Source: QYQD01 sp040755415 (GTDB taxonomy: Bacteria; Desulfobacterota; QYQD01). Taken from it: DNA of 64,000 bases. This document shows, piece after piece, positions 54,813-63,981 of this stretch. Both the position numbers and the translations under genes were made by a program. The notes under the pieces were generated by a model that saw nothing but the letters and a program-made list of their open reading frames with translations, was not told the DNA's origin and did no database searches. Every line of letters starts with the position of its first letter. Position 1 is the first letter of the stretch. The DNA is taken from assembly GCA_040755415.1 (NCBI GenBank), contig JBFMAZ010000082.1, positions 1-64,000 on the forward strand. Reading direction: 5' to 3'.

Positions 54813-55513
54813 TGGACAACGGATCTCCGATTGTAGAAATAAGGAAGCTTTCCAAGTCATATCGCCGCGGCAACCAGATTATCTCCGTTTTAAATGAGAT
54901 ATCTCTGGATATCAGCCGGGGAGAATTCATGGCCCTGATGGGGCCGTCAGGCTCCGGAAAGACAACTCTGTTGAACCTGATAGCCGGGATAGACCGGCCG
55001 GACAGCGGAACGATAACCGTAGGCGGCATCGACATCACCGCCCTTTCCGAAACCGAACTTGCCCGCTGGCGCGCCTCAAGTGTCGGCTTTATATTCCAGT
55101 TTTACAACCTGATCCCTGTTCTTACCGCTTTTGAGAATGTTGAACTGCCCCTGCTTCTGACCGGGCTTTCGAGAAGGGATCGGAGAACACATGTTGATAT
55201 GGCCCTGCGAGCGGTGAACCTTGCGGACAGGATGGACCATTATCCGGGGCAGCTCTCAGGCGGACAACAACAGCGCGTTGCCATCGCACGCGCTGTTGTC
55301 ACCGATCCGATGATTCTGGTTGCAGATGAGCCGACCGGCGACCTGGATCGCGTTTCAGCAGAAGAGATACTGGAATTGATGGAACGTCTCGTTCATGAGC
55401 TCGGCAAGACCATTATCATGGTTACACATGATCCCAGGGCAGCCAGGAAGGCCCATGTTATCCAGTACCTGGATAAAGGTATTTTGAATGCGCATCCTCA
55501 AGCCGATTTTTAA
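54812..55513 (+). CDS. ABC transporter ATPase (MacB/LolD type)
   Basis: The 233-residue ATPase has Walker A GPSGSGKT (about 47), the Q loop FIFQFYNLIP, signature LSGGQQQR, Walker B ILVADEPTGDLD and the H loop VTHD. It is intact and starts by overlapping the adaptor stop. Its two partner permease genes are both broken, so the complex is probably inactive. Confidence 0.95.
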   Translation: MDNGSPIVEIRKLSKSYRRGNQIISVLNEISLDISRGEFMALMGPSGSGKTTLLNLIAGIDRPDSGTITVGGIDITALSETELARWRASSVGFIFQFYNLIPVLTAFENVELPLLLTGLSRRDRRTHVDMALRAVNLADRMDHYPGQLSGGQQQRVAIARAVVTDPMILVADEPTGDLDRVSAEEILELMERLVHELGKTIIMVTHDPRAARKAHVIQYLDKGILNAHPQADF

Positions 55514-56647
55514 AAATGCATTCCGGCATAAACTCCGCACCTTTCTGACCGTGCTCGGCGTCACCATTGCCATCCTCGCCTTCGGCCTCTTGCGTACCGT
55601 GATAAGCGCCTGGTACACAGGTGTTGAGGCCTCTTCCGCCAGCCGCCTTGTGACGAGAAATTCCGTATCGCTTATTTTTCCCCTTCCTGTTTCGTACAAA
55701 GAGAAGATTCGCCAGATCGAAGGGGGTGAAGGTGGTCTCTTTCGGTAGCTGGTTCGGCGGTATCTACATTGACGAAAAAAACTTCTTTGCAAATTACGCC
55801 GTAGAACCCCGGACCTATCTTCAACTGTATCCTGAATTTGTTATTCCTGAGGGACAGAGGGGCGCTTTTTTCCGTGACAGGAAATCCGCCGTTGCCGGCC
55901 ACAAGCTGGCCGCTAAATATGGCTGGAAGATCGGCGATATGATAACCCTTAAAGGGACCATCTTCCCCGGCGACTGGGATTTTGTCTTACGAAGTATCTA
56001 CAAGGGGAGAGACGAGACGGTGGATGAGACTGCTTTTTTCTTCCACTGGGAATATCTCAACGAGACGTTGAAGCAAAAGGCCCCCGGCCGGGCGGATCAG
56101 GTAGGTTTCTATATGATCGGGGGTAACCGACCCGAACCTGGCTGCCGATGTGGCTGCAGAAATCGATAAGGCATTCAAGAACTCCATTGCGGAGACATTG
56201 ACTGAAACGGGAAAATCATTCCAACTCGGCTTTATCTCGATGTCCGAGGCGATAGTCGTCGCCGTTCAGTTGGTATCCTTCGTGATAATCATCATTATTA
56301 TGGCGGTGGTCGCCAATACTATGGCAATGACCGCACGGGAGAGAATCGGTGAATACGCCGTCTTCAAGACGCTCGGATTCGGTAGTCTCTACATTTCAGC
56401 CTTGATATTCGGTGAATCCCTGTTTGTCACAATGATAGGGTCTGCCATAGGTATTGTACTCACCTTCCCGGCGGCAGAGATTTTCAGTAAGCAATTGAGC
56501 ACATACTTCCCTGTATTCAATGTTGCCACGGAAACCATTTATATGGATATCCTGGCGTCTTTCCTGGTGGCATCAGTCGCGGCAATCTTTCCGGCCTGGC
56601 GTGCCGTCAATATCCGCATAGCTGACGGGCTGAGGAGGATAGGGTAA
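55488..56647 (+). pseudogene. FtsX-like ABC permease with two frameshifts
   Basis: Three frames cover one permease: 55488-55748 (span 1, FRHKLRTFLTVLGVTIAILA), 55726-56169 (periplasmic part) and 56150-56647 (three spans and the PAWRAVNIRIADGLRRIG end). The breaks lie at GAAGGGGGTGA (about 55721) and ATCGGGGGTAAC (about 56120). In each, taking one G from a run of five restores the frame (…QIEG-VKVVSF… and …MIG-VTDPNLAADVA…). Confidence 0.88.
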
Positions 56648-57984
56648 GTGAAGATACCCTTTTCATACAGTCTCCGCAATCTTTGGACACGCCGCCTTAC
56701 CACCGTTCTTACCATAGCGGGCATGGCCCTTGTTGTTTTTGTATTCTCAGCGATTCTCATGCTTGCCGAGGGGCTGCAAAAGACCTTGGTGGATACCGGC
56801 TCATATGATAACGCGGTGATAATCCGCAAGGCGGCGGGATCAGAGGTGCAGAGCGGGGTGGAGCGTCCGCAGGCTTCCATAATCGAAACCCAGCCGGAAG
56901 TGGCTATAGGCGCAGACGGCAAACGCCTGCTGGTAAAGGAATTGGTCGTCCTTATCGTTCTACCTAAACGCGGAACTGATAAACCGGCCAATGTCGTCAT
57001 AAGGGGAATCTCCGGGAGTTCAATGCTTCTTCGGCCGCAGGTAAGATTGACGGAGGGGCGCATGCCGAGACCGGGCTCTTCAGAGATAATCGCCGGACAG
57101 AGCGTGGCCAAGAGGTTTAAGGGAGGAGGCATCGGGGAGACGCTCCGCTTCGGCATGAGGGACTGGACCGTGGGAGGGATATTTGACGCAGGGAATACCG
57201 GCTATGCCTCAGAGATATGGGGCGATGTGGATCAACTCATGCAGGCCTTCCGGCGTCCTGTCTATTCTTCGATCTTGTTCAGGCTGCGTGATTCTTCGGA
57301 ATTTGAAAGATTCGTATCAGTTTAGCTGTTTGAAAAAGTATTTTAAAATCCCTCCCAACCTCCCTTTTCCAAAGGGAGGAGAAACATTTCCCCCTTTGAA
57401 AAAGGGGGATTAAGGGGGATTTTCGAGGCGCCGTTTTCTGGACGACTAGCTCTTTTCAAACAGCTAAAGTGTTACAAAGATTCAAGGCGCGCATCGAAAG
57501 CGACCCCCGGCTCACGCTTGAGGCATTGCGTGAGACACGGTACTATGAAAAACAGTCGGAGATGATGGCAAAATTCCTCCGCATCCTCGGCATTACTCTG
57601 ACGTTGATATTTTCTCTCGGCGCCGTTATCGGCGCAATGATTACCATGTACGCCGCGGTTGCCAACAGAACCGATGAAATCGGCACCATGCGCGCACTCG
57701 GTTTCCAGCGACGGAGTATTCTGGCAACCTTTGTCATGGAGTCACTGCTCCTTGGATTTATCGGGGGTTTTATCGGACTGTTTTTCGCCTCTTTCTTGCA
57801 GCTTTTCACCATTTCCACCATGAACTTCCAGACTTTTTCCGAGCTTGCCTTTTCATTTTCGCTGACCTTCGGGATCATTTACAAGGCTATGGCCTTTGCG
57901 CTGATAATGGGCTTTGTAGGCGGTGTTCTTCCCGCAGTCAGGGCGGCGAGGATGAGTATTGTGGAGTCATTGAGGGCAAGTTGA
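56648..57984 (+). pseudogene. Second FtsX-like permease, split by a MITE
   Basis: The gene reads from GTG 56648 (IPFSYSLRNLWTRRLTTVLT) to TGA 57984 and ends in the usual PAVRAARMSIVESLRAS. Its frame is cut at 57314 by a 162-bp element that brings a TAG within four codons. Without the element and one copy of the target duplication the protein reads SSEFERF-KARIESDPRLTL and is continuous, about 390 residues, with four spans. Confidence 0.93.
57314..57475. mobile_element. 162-bp MITE, family A, copy 3, inside the permease gene
   Basis: Starts GTATCAGTTTAGCTG and ends CAGCTAAAGTGTTAC. The flanks are a perfect 8-bp duplication AAAGATTC (57306-57313 and 57476-57483). Length and sequence agree with copy 2 in reverse orientation, so the two moved recently from the same source. 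Confidence 0.95.
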
Positions 57985-58129
57985 TTGTCGCGATTTTATA
58001 GGTAGATATGAGTTTATATGTGGGATCTTGGGGACGCTCCTAAGATTATAGGTTACTATAGATTTCTTCCATGTAAATAATGGCCCGGGATAATTCGAAT
58101 TCGTTGCTCAAAGAGTAGAAACTTATAAA

Positions 58130-58339
58130 CTAATAAGCCCAAGATACACCTTGGTTCCAAAAGTCCATGTGGTCACAATTCCCAGCACTGCAATCAATAT
58201 AATAGGCTATAGGAAAGTCATCACCTACTACCCAAATATCAAAGCGAATCACGCCGACCTTTTCTCCTTTGGCTTTGTCTGTAAAAAGAATCGGCAACTC
58301 TTCCGGGGTAGGTTCTTTAAATGTAATATTATTTAAATG
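58130..58339 (-). pseudogene. C-terminal remnant of an unrecognised protein
   Basis: On the minus strand a frame of about 69 codons runs from after a TGA (58342-58340) to TAG at 58130. It encodes FKEPTPEELPILFTDKAKGE then FDIWVVGDDFPIAYYIDC and NCDHMDFWNQGVSWAY. The composition looks like a genuine protein, but no ATG or GTG opens it except a GTG far inside, so it is a fragment or has an unusual start. Unknown family. Confidence 0.4.
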
Positions 58340-58389
58340 TCATTTTATTGTACTATACAGAATATGTCAGCGGTCCCGTGAAAACGTAA

Positions 58390-58512
58390 GAAAACGGGCA
58401 ATTTGAAAATGCAGCACTTTTGTGGCATAGAGTATGCTTGCATGGTGCATGTGAACCCTGTGAACTCAAATACTTACAAGAATACGAAGAAGAGAAGAAC
58501 AGTATTGATTGA
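58390..58512 (+). pseudogene. Possible gene fragment with a cysteine motif
   Basis: A frame of 40 codons after a TAA (58387-58389) encodes LLWHRVCLHGACEPCELKYL and an acidic end EYEEEKNSID. There is no start codon in a sensible place. The gap 57985-58672 also contains CTTGGGGACGCTCCTAAG, an imperfect palindrome near 58025. Weakly supported. Confidence 0.25.
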
Positions 58513-58672
58513 GCATTTTGGGAAGAAGACCGGCATTTTCATGTTGCCAGATCTGATGCATATTCAGATTACCGCTGACAGAATATGGTGTTATTGTGGA
58601 GACTAAAGGACGAATTGATGTTCGATACCTTGTAATCGGTATGCCCGGGCGGTCGTACCGGGAGAGATGATT

Positions 58673-59218
58673 ATGCCTACGATGATTTCACATACGGTTG
58701 TTGCGGTTGCTGCTGGAAAGGCATTCGCACCAACAGATGTCCCCGATCATTTCTGGTTACTTTCCATAGCCTGTTCAGTTATTCCTGATGCCGACGTTAT
58801 CGGATTTCCCTTTGGCGTCCCCTATGACCATTTTTTCGGGCACAGAGGTTTTTTCCATTCACCGTTTTTTAGTCTATTATTGAGCATCTTCATTGTTAGT
58901 GTTTTCTTCCCCGGCGTAGGGATATTTTCCAGACAGTGGTTCTTCTATTTTATTTTCTTTTTCCTCGTATCAGCCAGTCACGGCGTCCTGGACGCCTTCA
59001 CCAATGGTGGTCTGGGGGTTGCCCTATTATCGCCTTTCGATAATACGAGATATTTCTTCCCATGGACACCGATCATGGTCTCCCCGATTGGTATAAAAGC
59101 CTTCTTCAGCAAATGGGGTCTGGCGGTCATTAAAAGTGAGCTGATATGGATTTGGCTGCCTTCGTTGTTAACCGTTATTATTTCAATGCTGATTCGTGCC
59201 GGGATCGTAAGGTATTAG
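58673..59218 (+). CDS. YdjM-like membrane metal-dependent hydrolase
   Basis: The product of about 181 residues has the His/Asp-rich motif of the DUF457/YdjM family: ISHTVVAVAAGK, SVIPDADVIGFPFG, YDHFFGHRGFFHSP, SHGVLDAFTNGG, with three or four spans. These are thought to be inner-membrane hydrolases of unknown substrate. ATG 58673 is preferred over 58667 because the GGGAGAG site is then six bases upstream. Confidence 0.88.
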   Translation: MPTMISHTVVAVAAGKAFAPTDVPDHFWLLSIACSVIPDADVIGFPFGVPYDHFFGHRGFFHSPFFSLLLSIFIVSVFFPGVGIFSRQWFFYFIFFFLVSASHGVLDAFTNGGLGVALLSPFDNTRYFFPWTPIMVSPIGIKAFFSKWGLAVIKSELIWIWLPSLLTVIISMLIRAGIVRY

Positions 59219-59335
59219 ACAATTGAAATAACCAAAAAATTAGGATATAGAAAGCATACCTATAACCTATAACACATCTCGAAAACCGGAATTAACCTCA
59301 AGATGCTTTGATTTTTCTAGAAGGAATCTACGGAT

Positions 59336-61024
59336 ATGATCACTATTGAATCCAGGCCTACACCCAACTTCATCCGTAATATCATCGAGGAAGACCTAAA
59401 AACAGGCAAATACGGCAGGCGCGTGCACACCCGATTCCCACCGGAGCCAAACGGCTACTTGCACATCGGACACGCCAAGTCTATCTGCCTCAATTTCGGT
59501 CTGGCCGCCGAATATGGGGGCCTTTGCAACTTGCGATTCGATGACACCAATCCCGCCAAGGAGGAAGTTGAATACGTAGAGTCTATTAAGGAAGACGTCC
59601 GGTGGCTGAGGTTTGATTGGGGAGACCGGCTGTTCTACGCCTCGGACTATTTTGAACAGCTCTACGAATACGCCGTCCAGTTGATTAAAGCCGGTAAGGC
59701 ATACGTCTGCGACCTGAGTCCAGAGGAGATCCGGGAGTACCGTGGTACTTTGACCGAGCCCGGCAAGGACAGCCCGTATCGAACACGTTCGTTAGAAGAG
59801 AACCTGGATTTATTTGAGCGCATGCGGGCTGGAGAGTTCGAGGATGGCTCCCGGGTTCTTCGGGCCAAAATCGATATGGCCTCCGGCAACTTAAATATGC
59901 GGGACCCGGTCATGTACCGCATTCTCCGGGCCACACACCACCGGACCGGCGATAAGTGGTGCATTTATCCGATGTACGACTTTGCCCACTGTTTTTCGGA
60001 TTCCATCGAGGGCATCACCCATTCCATCTGTACGCTGGAATTTGAAGACCATCGGCCGCTATATGACTGGTTCCTCGATCAATTAGGCGTCCATCATCCG
60101 CAGCAGATCGAGTTTGCCCGCCTCAATCTCAGCTACACCGTACTCAGTAAGCGAAAGCTCGTGCAATTGGTGGAAGGAGGGCATGTCACCGGCTGGGATG
60201 ATCCGCGCATGCCTACCCTGGCCGGTGTGCGGCGACGGGGCTATACGCCCGAGTCCATCCGAAACTTTTGTGAACGCATCGGGGTAGCCAAGAGGGACAG
60301 CATGGTTGATATGGCCCTACTCGAACACTGCCTCCGTGAAGATTTGAACAAACGTGCCCCGCGGGTCATGGGGGTGCTCCGTCCACTCCGGCTGGTCATT
60401 GAAAACTATCCGGAAGGTCAGACAGAAGAGTTGGACGCCCTGAACAATCCCGAGGATGCCGGCATGGGGTCACGCAAGGTCCCTTTTTCCCGTGTGCTGT
60501 ATATTGAACAAGAAGACTTTCGTGAAGACCCACCGAAAAAATTCTACCGTCTGGCCCCGGGCCGGGAGGTGCGGCTGCGCTACGCGTATTTCATAACCTG
60601 TGTAGGGGTAATTAAGGATGAGCAGACCGGCGAAGTGGTGGAGCTGCGCTGCACCTATGACCCGGAGACGCGCGGCGGGGACTCTCCGGACGGACGCAAG
60701 GTCAAGGCCACCCTGCACTGGGTATCAGCTCCCCACGCGCTGGAGGCCGAGGTACGCTTATACGATCACCTTTTCCTAAAGCCGGAGCCAGGCGAGGCTG
60801 GCCAGGATTTCAGGACTTATTTAAATCCAAAATCATTAGAGATATTGACCTCGTGCCGGGTGGAACCAGGCTTGGCCAATGCGCTACCCGGAAGCCGGTA
60901 CCAGTTTGAGCGGCAGGGCTATTTCTGCCTTGATTCCGTGGATTCGTCCGATCAAAGACTGGTATTCAATCGAACCGTGCCCTTACGTGACACCTGGGCC
61001 AAGGTAGAAAAGGCACAGAAGTAG
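59336..61024 (+). CDS. glnS: Glutaminyl-tRNA synthetase
   Basis: A class I synthetase of 562 residues with the HIGH motif as HIGHAKSICLNFG (about 42), the KMSKS-like VLSKRKL (about 270) and the C-terminal anticodon-binding barrels. The N-terminal RFPPEPNGYLHIGHAK and FDDTNPAKE mark GlnRS rather than GluRS. Direct glutaminylation implies that this organism need not amidate Glu-tRNA-Gln. Confidence 0.97.
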   Translation: MITIESRPTPNFIRNIIEEDLKTGKYGRRVHTRFPPEPNGYLHIGHAKSICLNFGLAAEYGGLCNLRFDDTNPAKEEVEYVESIKEDVRWLRFDWGDRLFYASDYFEQLYEYAVQLIKAGKAYVCDLSPEEIREYRGTLTEPGKDSPYRTRSLEENLDLFERMRAGEFEDGSRVLRAKIDMASGNLNMRDPVMYRILRATHHRTGDKWCIYPMYDFAHCFSDSIEGITHSICTLEFEDHRPLYDWFLDQLGVHHPQQIEFARLNLSYTVLSKRKLVQLVEGGHVTGWDDPRMPTLAGVRRRGYTPESIRNFCERIGVAKRDSMVDMALLEHCLREDLNKRAPRVMGVLRPLRLVIENYPEGQTEELDALNNPEDAGMGSRKVPFSRVLYIEQEDFREDPPKKFYRLAPGREVRLRYAYFITCVGVIKDEQTGEVVELRCTYDPETRGGDSPDGRKVKATLHWVSAPHALEAEVRLYDHLFLKPEPGEAGQDFRTYLNPKSLEILTSCRVEPGLANALPGSRYQFERQGYFCLDSVDSSDQRLVFNRTVPLRDTWAKVEKAQK

Positions 61025-61039
61025 CGACATCGAGAAAAA

Positions 61040-61230
61040 AACTTTCCCGGCCTTGCTTATGTTGTCCACTTCAAAGACCAGATTCTTTCAAATCTTCTCA
61101 GCCTTGATTTTGCCTTGTTTGATCCATCGCCTCATGGAAAGGGCAAATGGCAATATATCGCTAGTATCATTAGTGTCCAAAATAGCATATGAATATATTG
61201 ATTTCGTTGAATTTTCCAAATGAGATGGCC
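61040..61230 (-). pseudogene. Decayed helix-turn-helix protein remnant
   Basis: The minus strand encodes ALSMRRWIKQGKIKAEKI, stop (TGA 61090-61088), then KNLVFEVDNISKAGK in the same frame. This is the RRWIKxGKIKAxKxGxxxxF part of excisionase/AlpA-like DNA-binding proteins, with the usual Gly codon turned to TGA. No start was found. A degenerate accessory gene is likely. Confidence 0.4.
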
Positions 61231-61299
61231 ACGTCGTCCGCCTAGGCGGACTCCTCGCAATGACTTATGGCGCAACCCTGCAAGGCTCTCTGGTTATTA

Positions 61300-61680
61300 C
61301 CTTATACCTTATAGGATGTGAGAGGGACGTCTATTGTTTTATAACATTCTCTTGTCTCCTCCTACTACTATAGCTTTGTACTCCGGGTTACCGTTCCTTG
61401 CGGTCGTTCTCGCCGTTGGCTCGTGGTCTTCGCTACGCTCCGGACCTTTCAAACGGTCTCTCACGATTCTGCCCTTGCTTTCGGCTAGCACTCCTGCTAA
61501 CGTATCCCTACCACTCTGTTAAATTTCCCGCAGAGGCCCCTATTTAACAGGGTGAACGTACAGGGGACTTCCACCCCATAAGTTCACCCCATACCGAGGC
61601 AAGACGACGGGCTGCGGGGATGTCCTTTATGGGCAAGTCTCACCTTGATATAGCCCCCTCCTTTAATGGGTGACCCCGTT
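61300..61680 (-). ncRNA. Structured RNA remnant resembling a group II intron 5' part
   Basis: On the minus strand the block beginning just after the usp stop contains ATGGGGTGGAAGTCCCC, GCTAGCCGAAAGCAAGGGC, GAGAGACCGTTTGAAAGGTC and CCGCAAGGAACGGTAACCCG. These stem-loop words look like domain I of bacterial group II introns. No reverse transcriptase frame or 3' intron end follows, so it would be a truncated copy. Plus-strand frames here look like antisense artefacts. Confidence 0.35.
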
Positions 61681-61681
61681 A

Positions 61682-62608
61682 TTATTCAAACTTTAATAAG
61701 GCTTCCGGCCTGGTGACAGTAATTACCGGACAATGAGATTCTAATCCCAACCTTTCCACCACACTTCCCACGTACCACCTCTCCGCCTGCTCTCTGACAT
61801 GGGAACCGACGATGGCAAGGTCGATCTGGTTTGAAGTAGCGTATTTTAGAATCTCTGCAGAGGGTTCTCCCTCTAAGACATCACAGGCATAATCAATCCC
61901 TTTTATCTGTTGGGCATACACCTTCTGCACTTTTTCTTTTACCCGGGCAATTTCACTTTCTATCTGCTCCTGGGTGTATGCCACCCGTTCTCCGCGCGGA
62001 ATCCTCAAGACATGCAAGAGGTGCAGCCTGGAATTATAGTTTTGCGCTGCCTTCAAAGATAACTCAAAGGCATATTGACATGTCTCCGAAAAATCCGTGC
62101 CGAACAGAATCCTTTTAAAGGCCAATCTTTCCTTAGGCACATCACGGCTCACGATCATCACCGGGCAGCGGGCCCGCATAATAACTGCCTCTACGGTACT
62201 GCCTAGCCCCTCCACCGTCCGCATGCGCACCACGCCCTTCTCCTCAGCCTTACCTCTGTGGGGGCCAAGCACCATAAGGTCGGCCCTGGCGGTCCTGGCC
62301 ATTCTTAATATTTCCAGCCATGGGAACCCGGGCCTTACATCAATAATATAGTCCTTACAGCCGATCAGCGCCTCAGCGCACTTCTTCTTTATCATCCCCT
62401 TTACCAGGTCTATATACTCTGCGCTGGCCGCCACATCCTCACCGGTTCTGAAATCCTTTACCCATTGCCTGCGTATCAGATCAGAAGATTCGAGCACGTG
62501 CATAAGATAAAGGCTGGCCCCTTCCTGCTTCGCCAGGTGAGCCGCCACTGCTGAAGGGGCGTCACAAACATCTACTGAATCTGAAGCTGTTAATATTTTC
62601 TTAAACAT
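61682..62608 (-). CDS. Tandem universal stress protein
   Basis: The 308-residue protein has two UspA domains: the first starts FKKILTASDSVDVCDAPSAV, the second KRILFGTDFSETCQYAFELS at about 166. The ATP-binding motif G-2x-G-9x-G(S/T) is seen in domain 2 as VGSHVREQAERWYVGSV and in domain 1 as LGPHRGKAEEKG with a longer loop. Role in stress survival. An AAGGAGG site lies six bases before the ATG. The transcript begins with a structured leader (62651-62697). Confidence 0.93.
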   Translation of the reverse strand: MFKKILTASDSVDVCDAPSAVAAHLAKQEGASLYLMHVLESSDLIRRQWVKDFRTGEDVAASAEYIDLVKGMIKKKCAEALIGCKDYIIDVRPGFPWLEILRMARTARADLMVLGPHRGKAEEKGVVRMRTVEGLGSTVEAVIMRARCPVMIVSRDVPKERLAFKRILFGTDFSETCQYAFELSLKAAQNYNSRLHLLHVLRIPRGERVAYTQEQIESEIARVKEKVQKVYAQQIKGIDYACDVLEGEPSAEILKYATSNQIDLAIVGSHVREQAERWYVGSVVERLGLESHCPVITVTRPEALLKFE

Positions 62609-62650
62609 AGATATTCCTCCTTTCTCAATCTTATTGATAACTAATCTAAA

Positions 62651-62697
62651 CCATCATCGGGCTGTTGCCCGAATGGCAGTCCCATAGCGGGATCGCC
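62651..62697 (-). ncRNA. Two-hairpin leader RNA of the universal stress gene
   Basis: As read on the minus strand it begins GGCGATCCCGCTATGGGACT (hairpin TCCC-GCTAT-GGGA) and continues with a second hairpin CGGGC-AACA-GCCCG (62671-62658), extended by CCAT/ATGG. It lies 15 bases after the predicted transcription start and about 45 bases before the gene. The compact form, at the very 5' end, suggests a riboswitch or protein-binding leader. I could not assign a class. Confidence 0.45.
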
Positions 62698-62720
62698 TTT
62701 GTCTCTAATGCATACTATCT

Positions 62721-62750
62721 AGTATAGGGCAATAGATAATAAAATTACAA
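62721..62750 (-). promoter_or_regulatory. Promoter of the universal stress gene
   Basis: -35 TTGTAA (62745-62750) and -10 TATACT (62721-62726, five of six matches) are separated by 18 bases. Transcription would start near 62713, leaving a leader of about 105 bases. The palindrome TACTAGATAGTA overlaps the -10 and could be an operator. Confidence 0.55.
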
Positions 62751-62766
62751 CTCTCTTTTGCATGGT

Positions 62767-62936
62767 ATCATTTTAGCTGCCTGAAAGACGTATAACACCC
62801 TACGCCTTGTGGCGTAACTCTTCGCATAGGATCCCTTATCAGTCATTGCGAGCAAAGCGAAGTCGTGCCCGCGGCAGATCCGCCTTTAGTGGACAATCCC
62901 AGGAGATTGCCACGGCACTTCGTGCCTCACAATGAC
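62767..62936. repeat. Degenerate family-A end and GTCATTGCGAG element
   Basis: GTATCATTTTAGCTGCCTGA at 62767 is a diverged family-A terminus without a clear partner. At 62842-62936 a GTCATTGCGAG element ends in CTCACAATGAC and includes an inverted GCACTTCGTGC. No gene is seen between 62609 and 62976. Confidence 0.55.
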
Positions 62937-62976
62937 ACCAACGAAGTAACCTTTAAAGCTAACATTTTTCAAAGGG

Positions 62977-63981
62977 TTAACGTGTTTTTTGCTCATACTT
63001 ATAGGACTCCAGCGTACCATCGGGGAAAAACGAGGCCCAAGACCCGGTCTTAAGAAATACCCCCTGAAAAAGCGTATCTTTCGCCAGATAACATCGCTTT
63101 AAGTGGCCGTTATCGTGAAATCCTACCCAGGCCCGGCTCTTACAAGGAATCCCCTGGAACTCCGTATCCAAGGCCAATTCACAGGCTGAAAGGCGCCCGT
63201 TCTTGTGGAAAAGTACAAACGTGGCCGCCCGGGCCGGAACGCCCTGAATTACCTGATCACCGGATAGATAACACCTGAGTAGATTTCCATTGTCATGTAA
63301 ATTTACCCTGGTATCCATTCGGCATGAAACACTGTGGATAGCGGCATCACCGGCTAAGACACAAGCGGAAAGTCTGCCATTGTCATGAAACCATACCCAG
63401 TTATCCGCACGGCAGGGAACATCCTGGATAATTTTATCCCGTGGCATGTAACAACCCGCGAGGCGCCCATTATCATGGAATAATATCCGTGTTCCCGCCT
63501 CAAAGGGAATGTCCTGGATCAGCGCCGGCTCTGAAAGTTCGCCATAAACCAGCGCACCATCTTCTCTCATCTCCACTTCAGTCCCGGCCCGGCAGAAAAT
63601 GCCCTGGATCAGTGTATCGCACGCCAGAACACATCTTCTCAGGCGTCCGCTCACCCAGAATTCTATATCACTGCCGCCCCGGCACAAAATATCCTGCACG
63701 CTTGCCTCCTGAGCCAGTCTGCCCCGCCACAGCCGGCCCTGTTCGTAGAGCTCGGCCCTTGCACCGCCCCTGATGGGCACTCCGTCAAGGCTGATATCTT
63801 CACCTGGTTCGCACCGCCACAACCAGCCGTTTTTATGAAATTCGATCCTTGTGCCAACACGGCAGAAAATGCCCTGCACTGCCGTGTCCTGCGAGATATC
63901 ACAACAGGCGATCCCGTTCCCATTTATAAAATTAACCCGTGATCGGGTATTACAGGGGATATGGGCAGACATATCGTTCAT
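62977..63981 (-). CDS. Protein of eleven tandem 30-residue repeats
   Basis: After eight leading residues the 334-residue protein consists of eleven repeats, each 30 residues except the shortened last one. The consensus is (I/V)xCRxGTxVxFHxNGRLxx followed by CxLAxDxxIQG. Examples are FHDNGRLAGC and FHKNGRLSAC. Cys at repeat positions 3 and 20, NG at 14-15 and D near 25 recur. No signal peptide or membrane span is seen. The FHxNGRL hairpin recalls MORN_2/YwqK repeats but the period (30, not 22-24) differs. A regular beta-solenoid is likely; function unknown. Confidence 0.85.
   Translation of the reverse strand: MNDMSAHIPCNTRSRVNFINGNGIACCDISQDTAVQGIFCRVGTRIEFHKNGWLWRCEPGEDISLDGVPIRGGARAELYEQGRLWRGRLAQEASVQDILCRGGSDIEFWVSGRLRRCVLACDTLIQGIFCRAGTEVEMREDGALVYGELSEPALIQDIPFEAGTRILFHDNGRLAGCYMPRDKIIQDVPCRADNWVWFHDNGRLSACVLAGDAAIHSVSCRMDTRVNLHDNGNLLRCYLSGDQVIQGVPARAATFVLFHKNGRLSACELALDTEFQGIPCKSRAWVGFHDNGHLKRCYLAKDTLFQGVFLKTGSWASFFPDGTLESYKYEQKTR

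Noticed and set aside
55705..56130. Programmed frameshifting or phase variation in the first permease gene
   Set aside because: The G runs are only five long and no slippery heptamer with a downstream structure was seen; simple insertion or sequencing error is more likely.
58403..58606. Plus-strand frame of 67 codons beginning MKMQHFCGIEY
   Set aside because: Another frame of the same stretch looks more protein-like, and there is no ribosome site.
61334..61522. Plus-strand frame of 62 codons rich in Leu, Ser and Pro
   Set aside because: It reads the antisense of the structured RNA block and has the composition typical of such artefacts.
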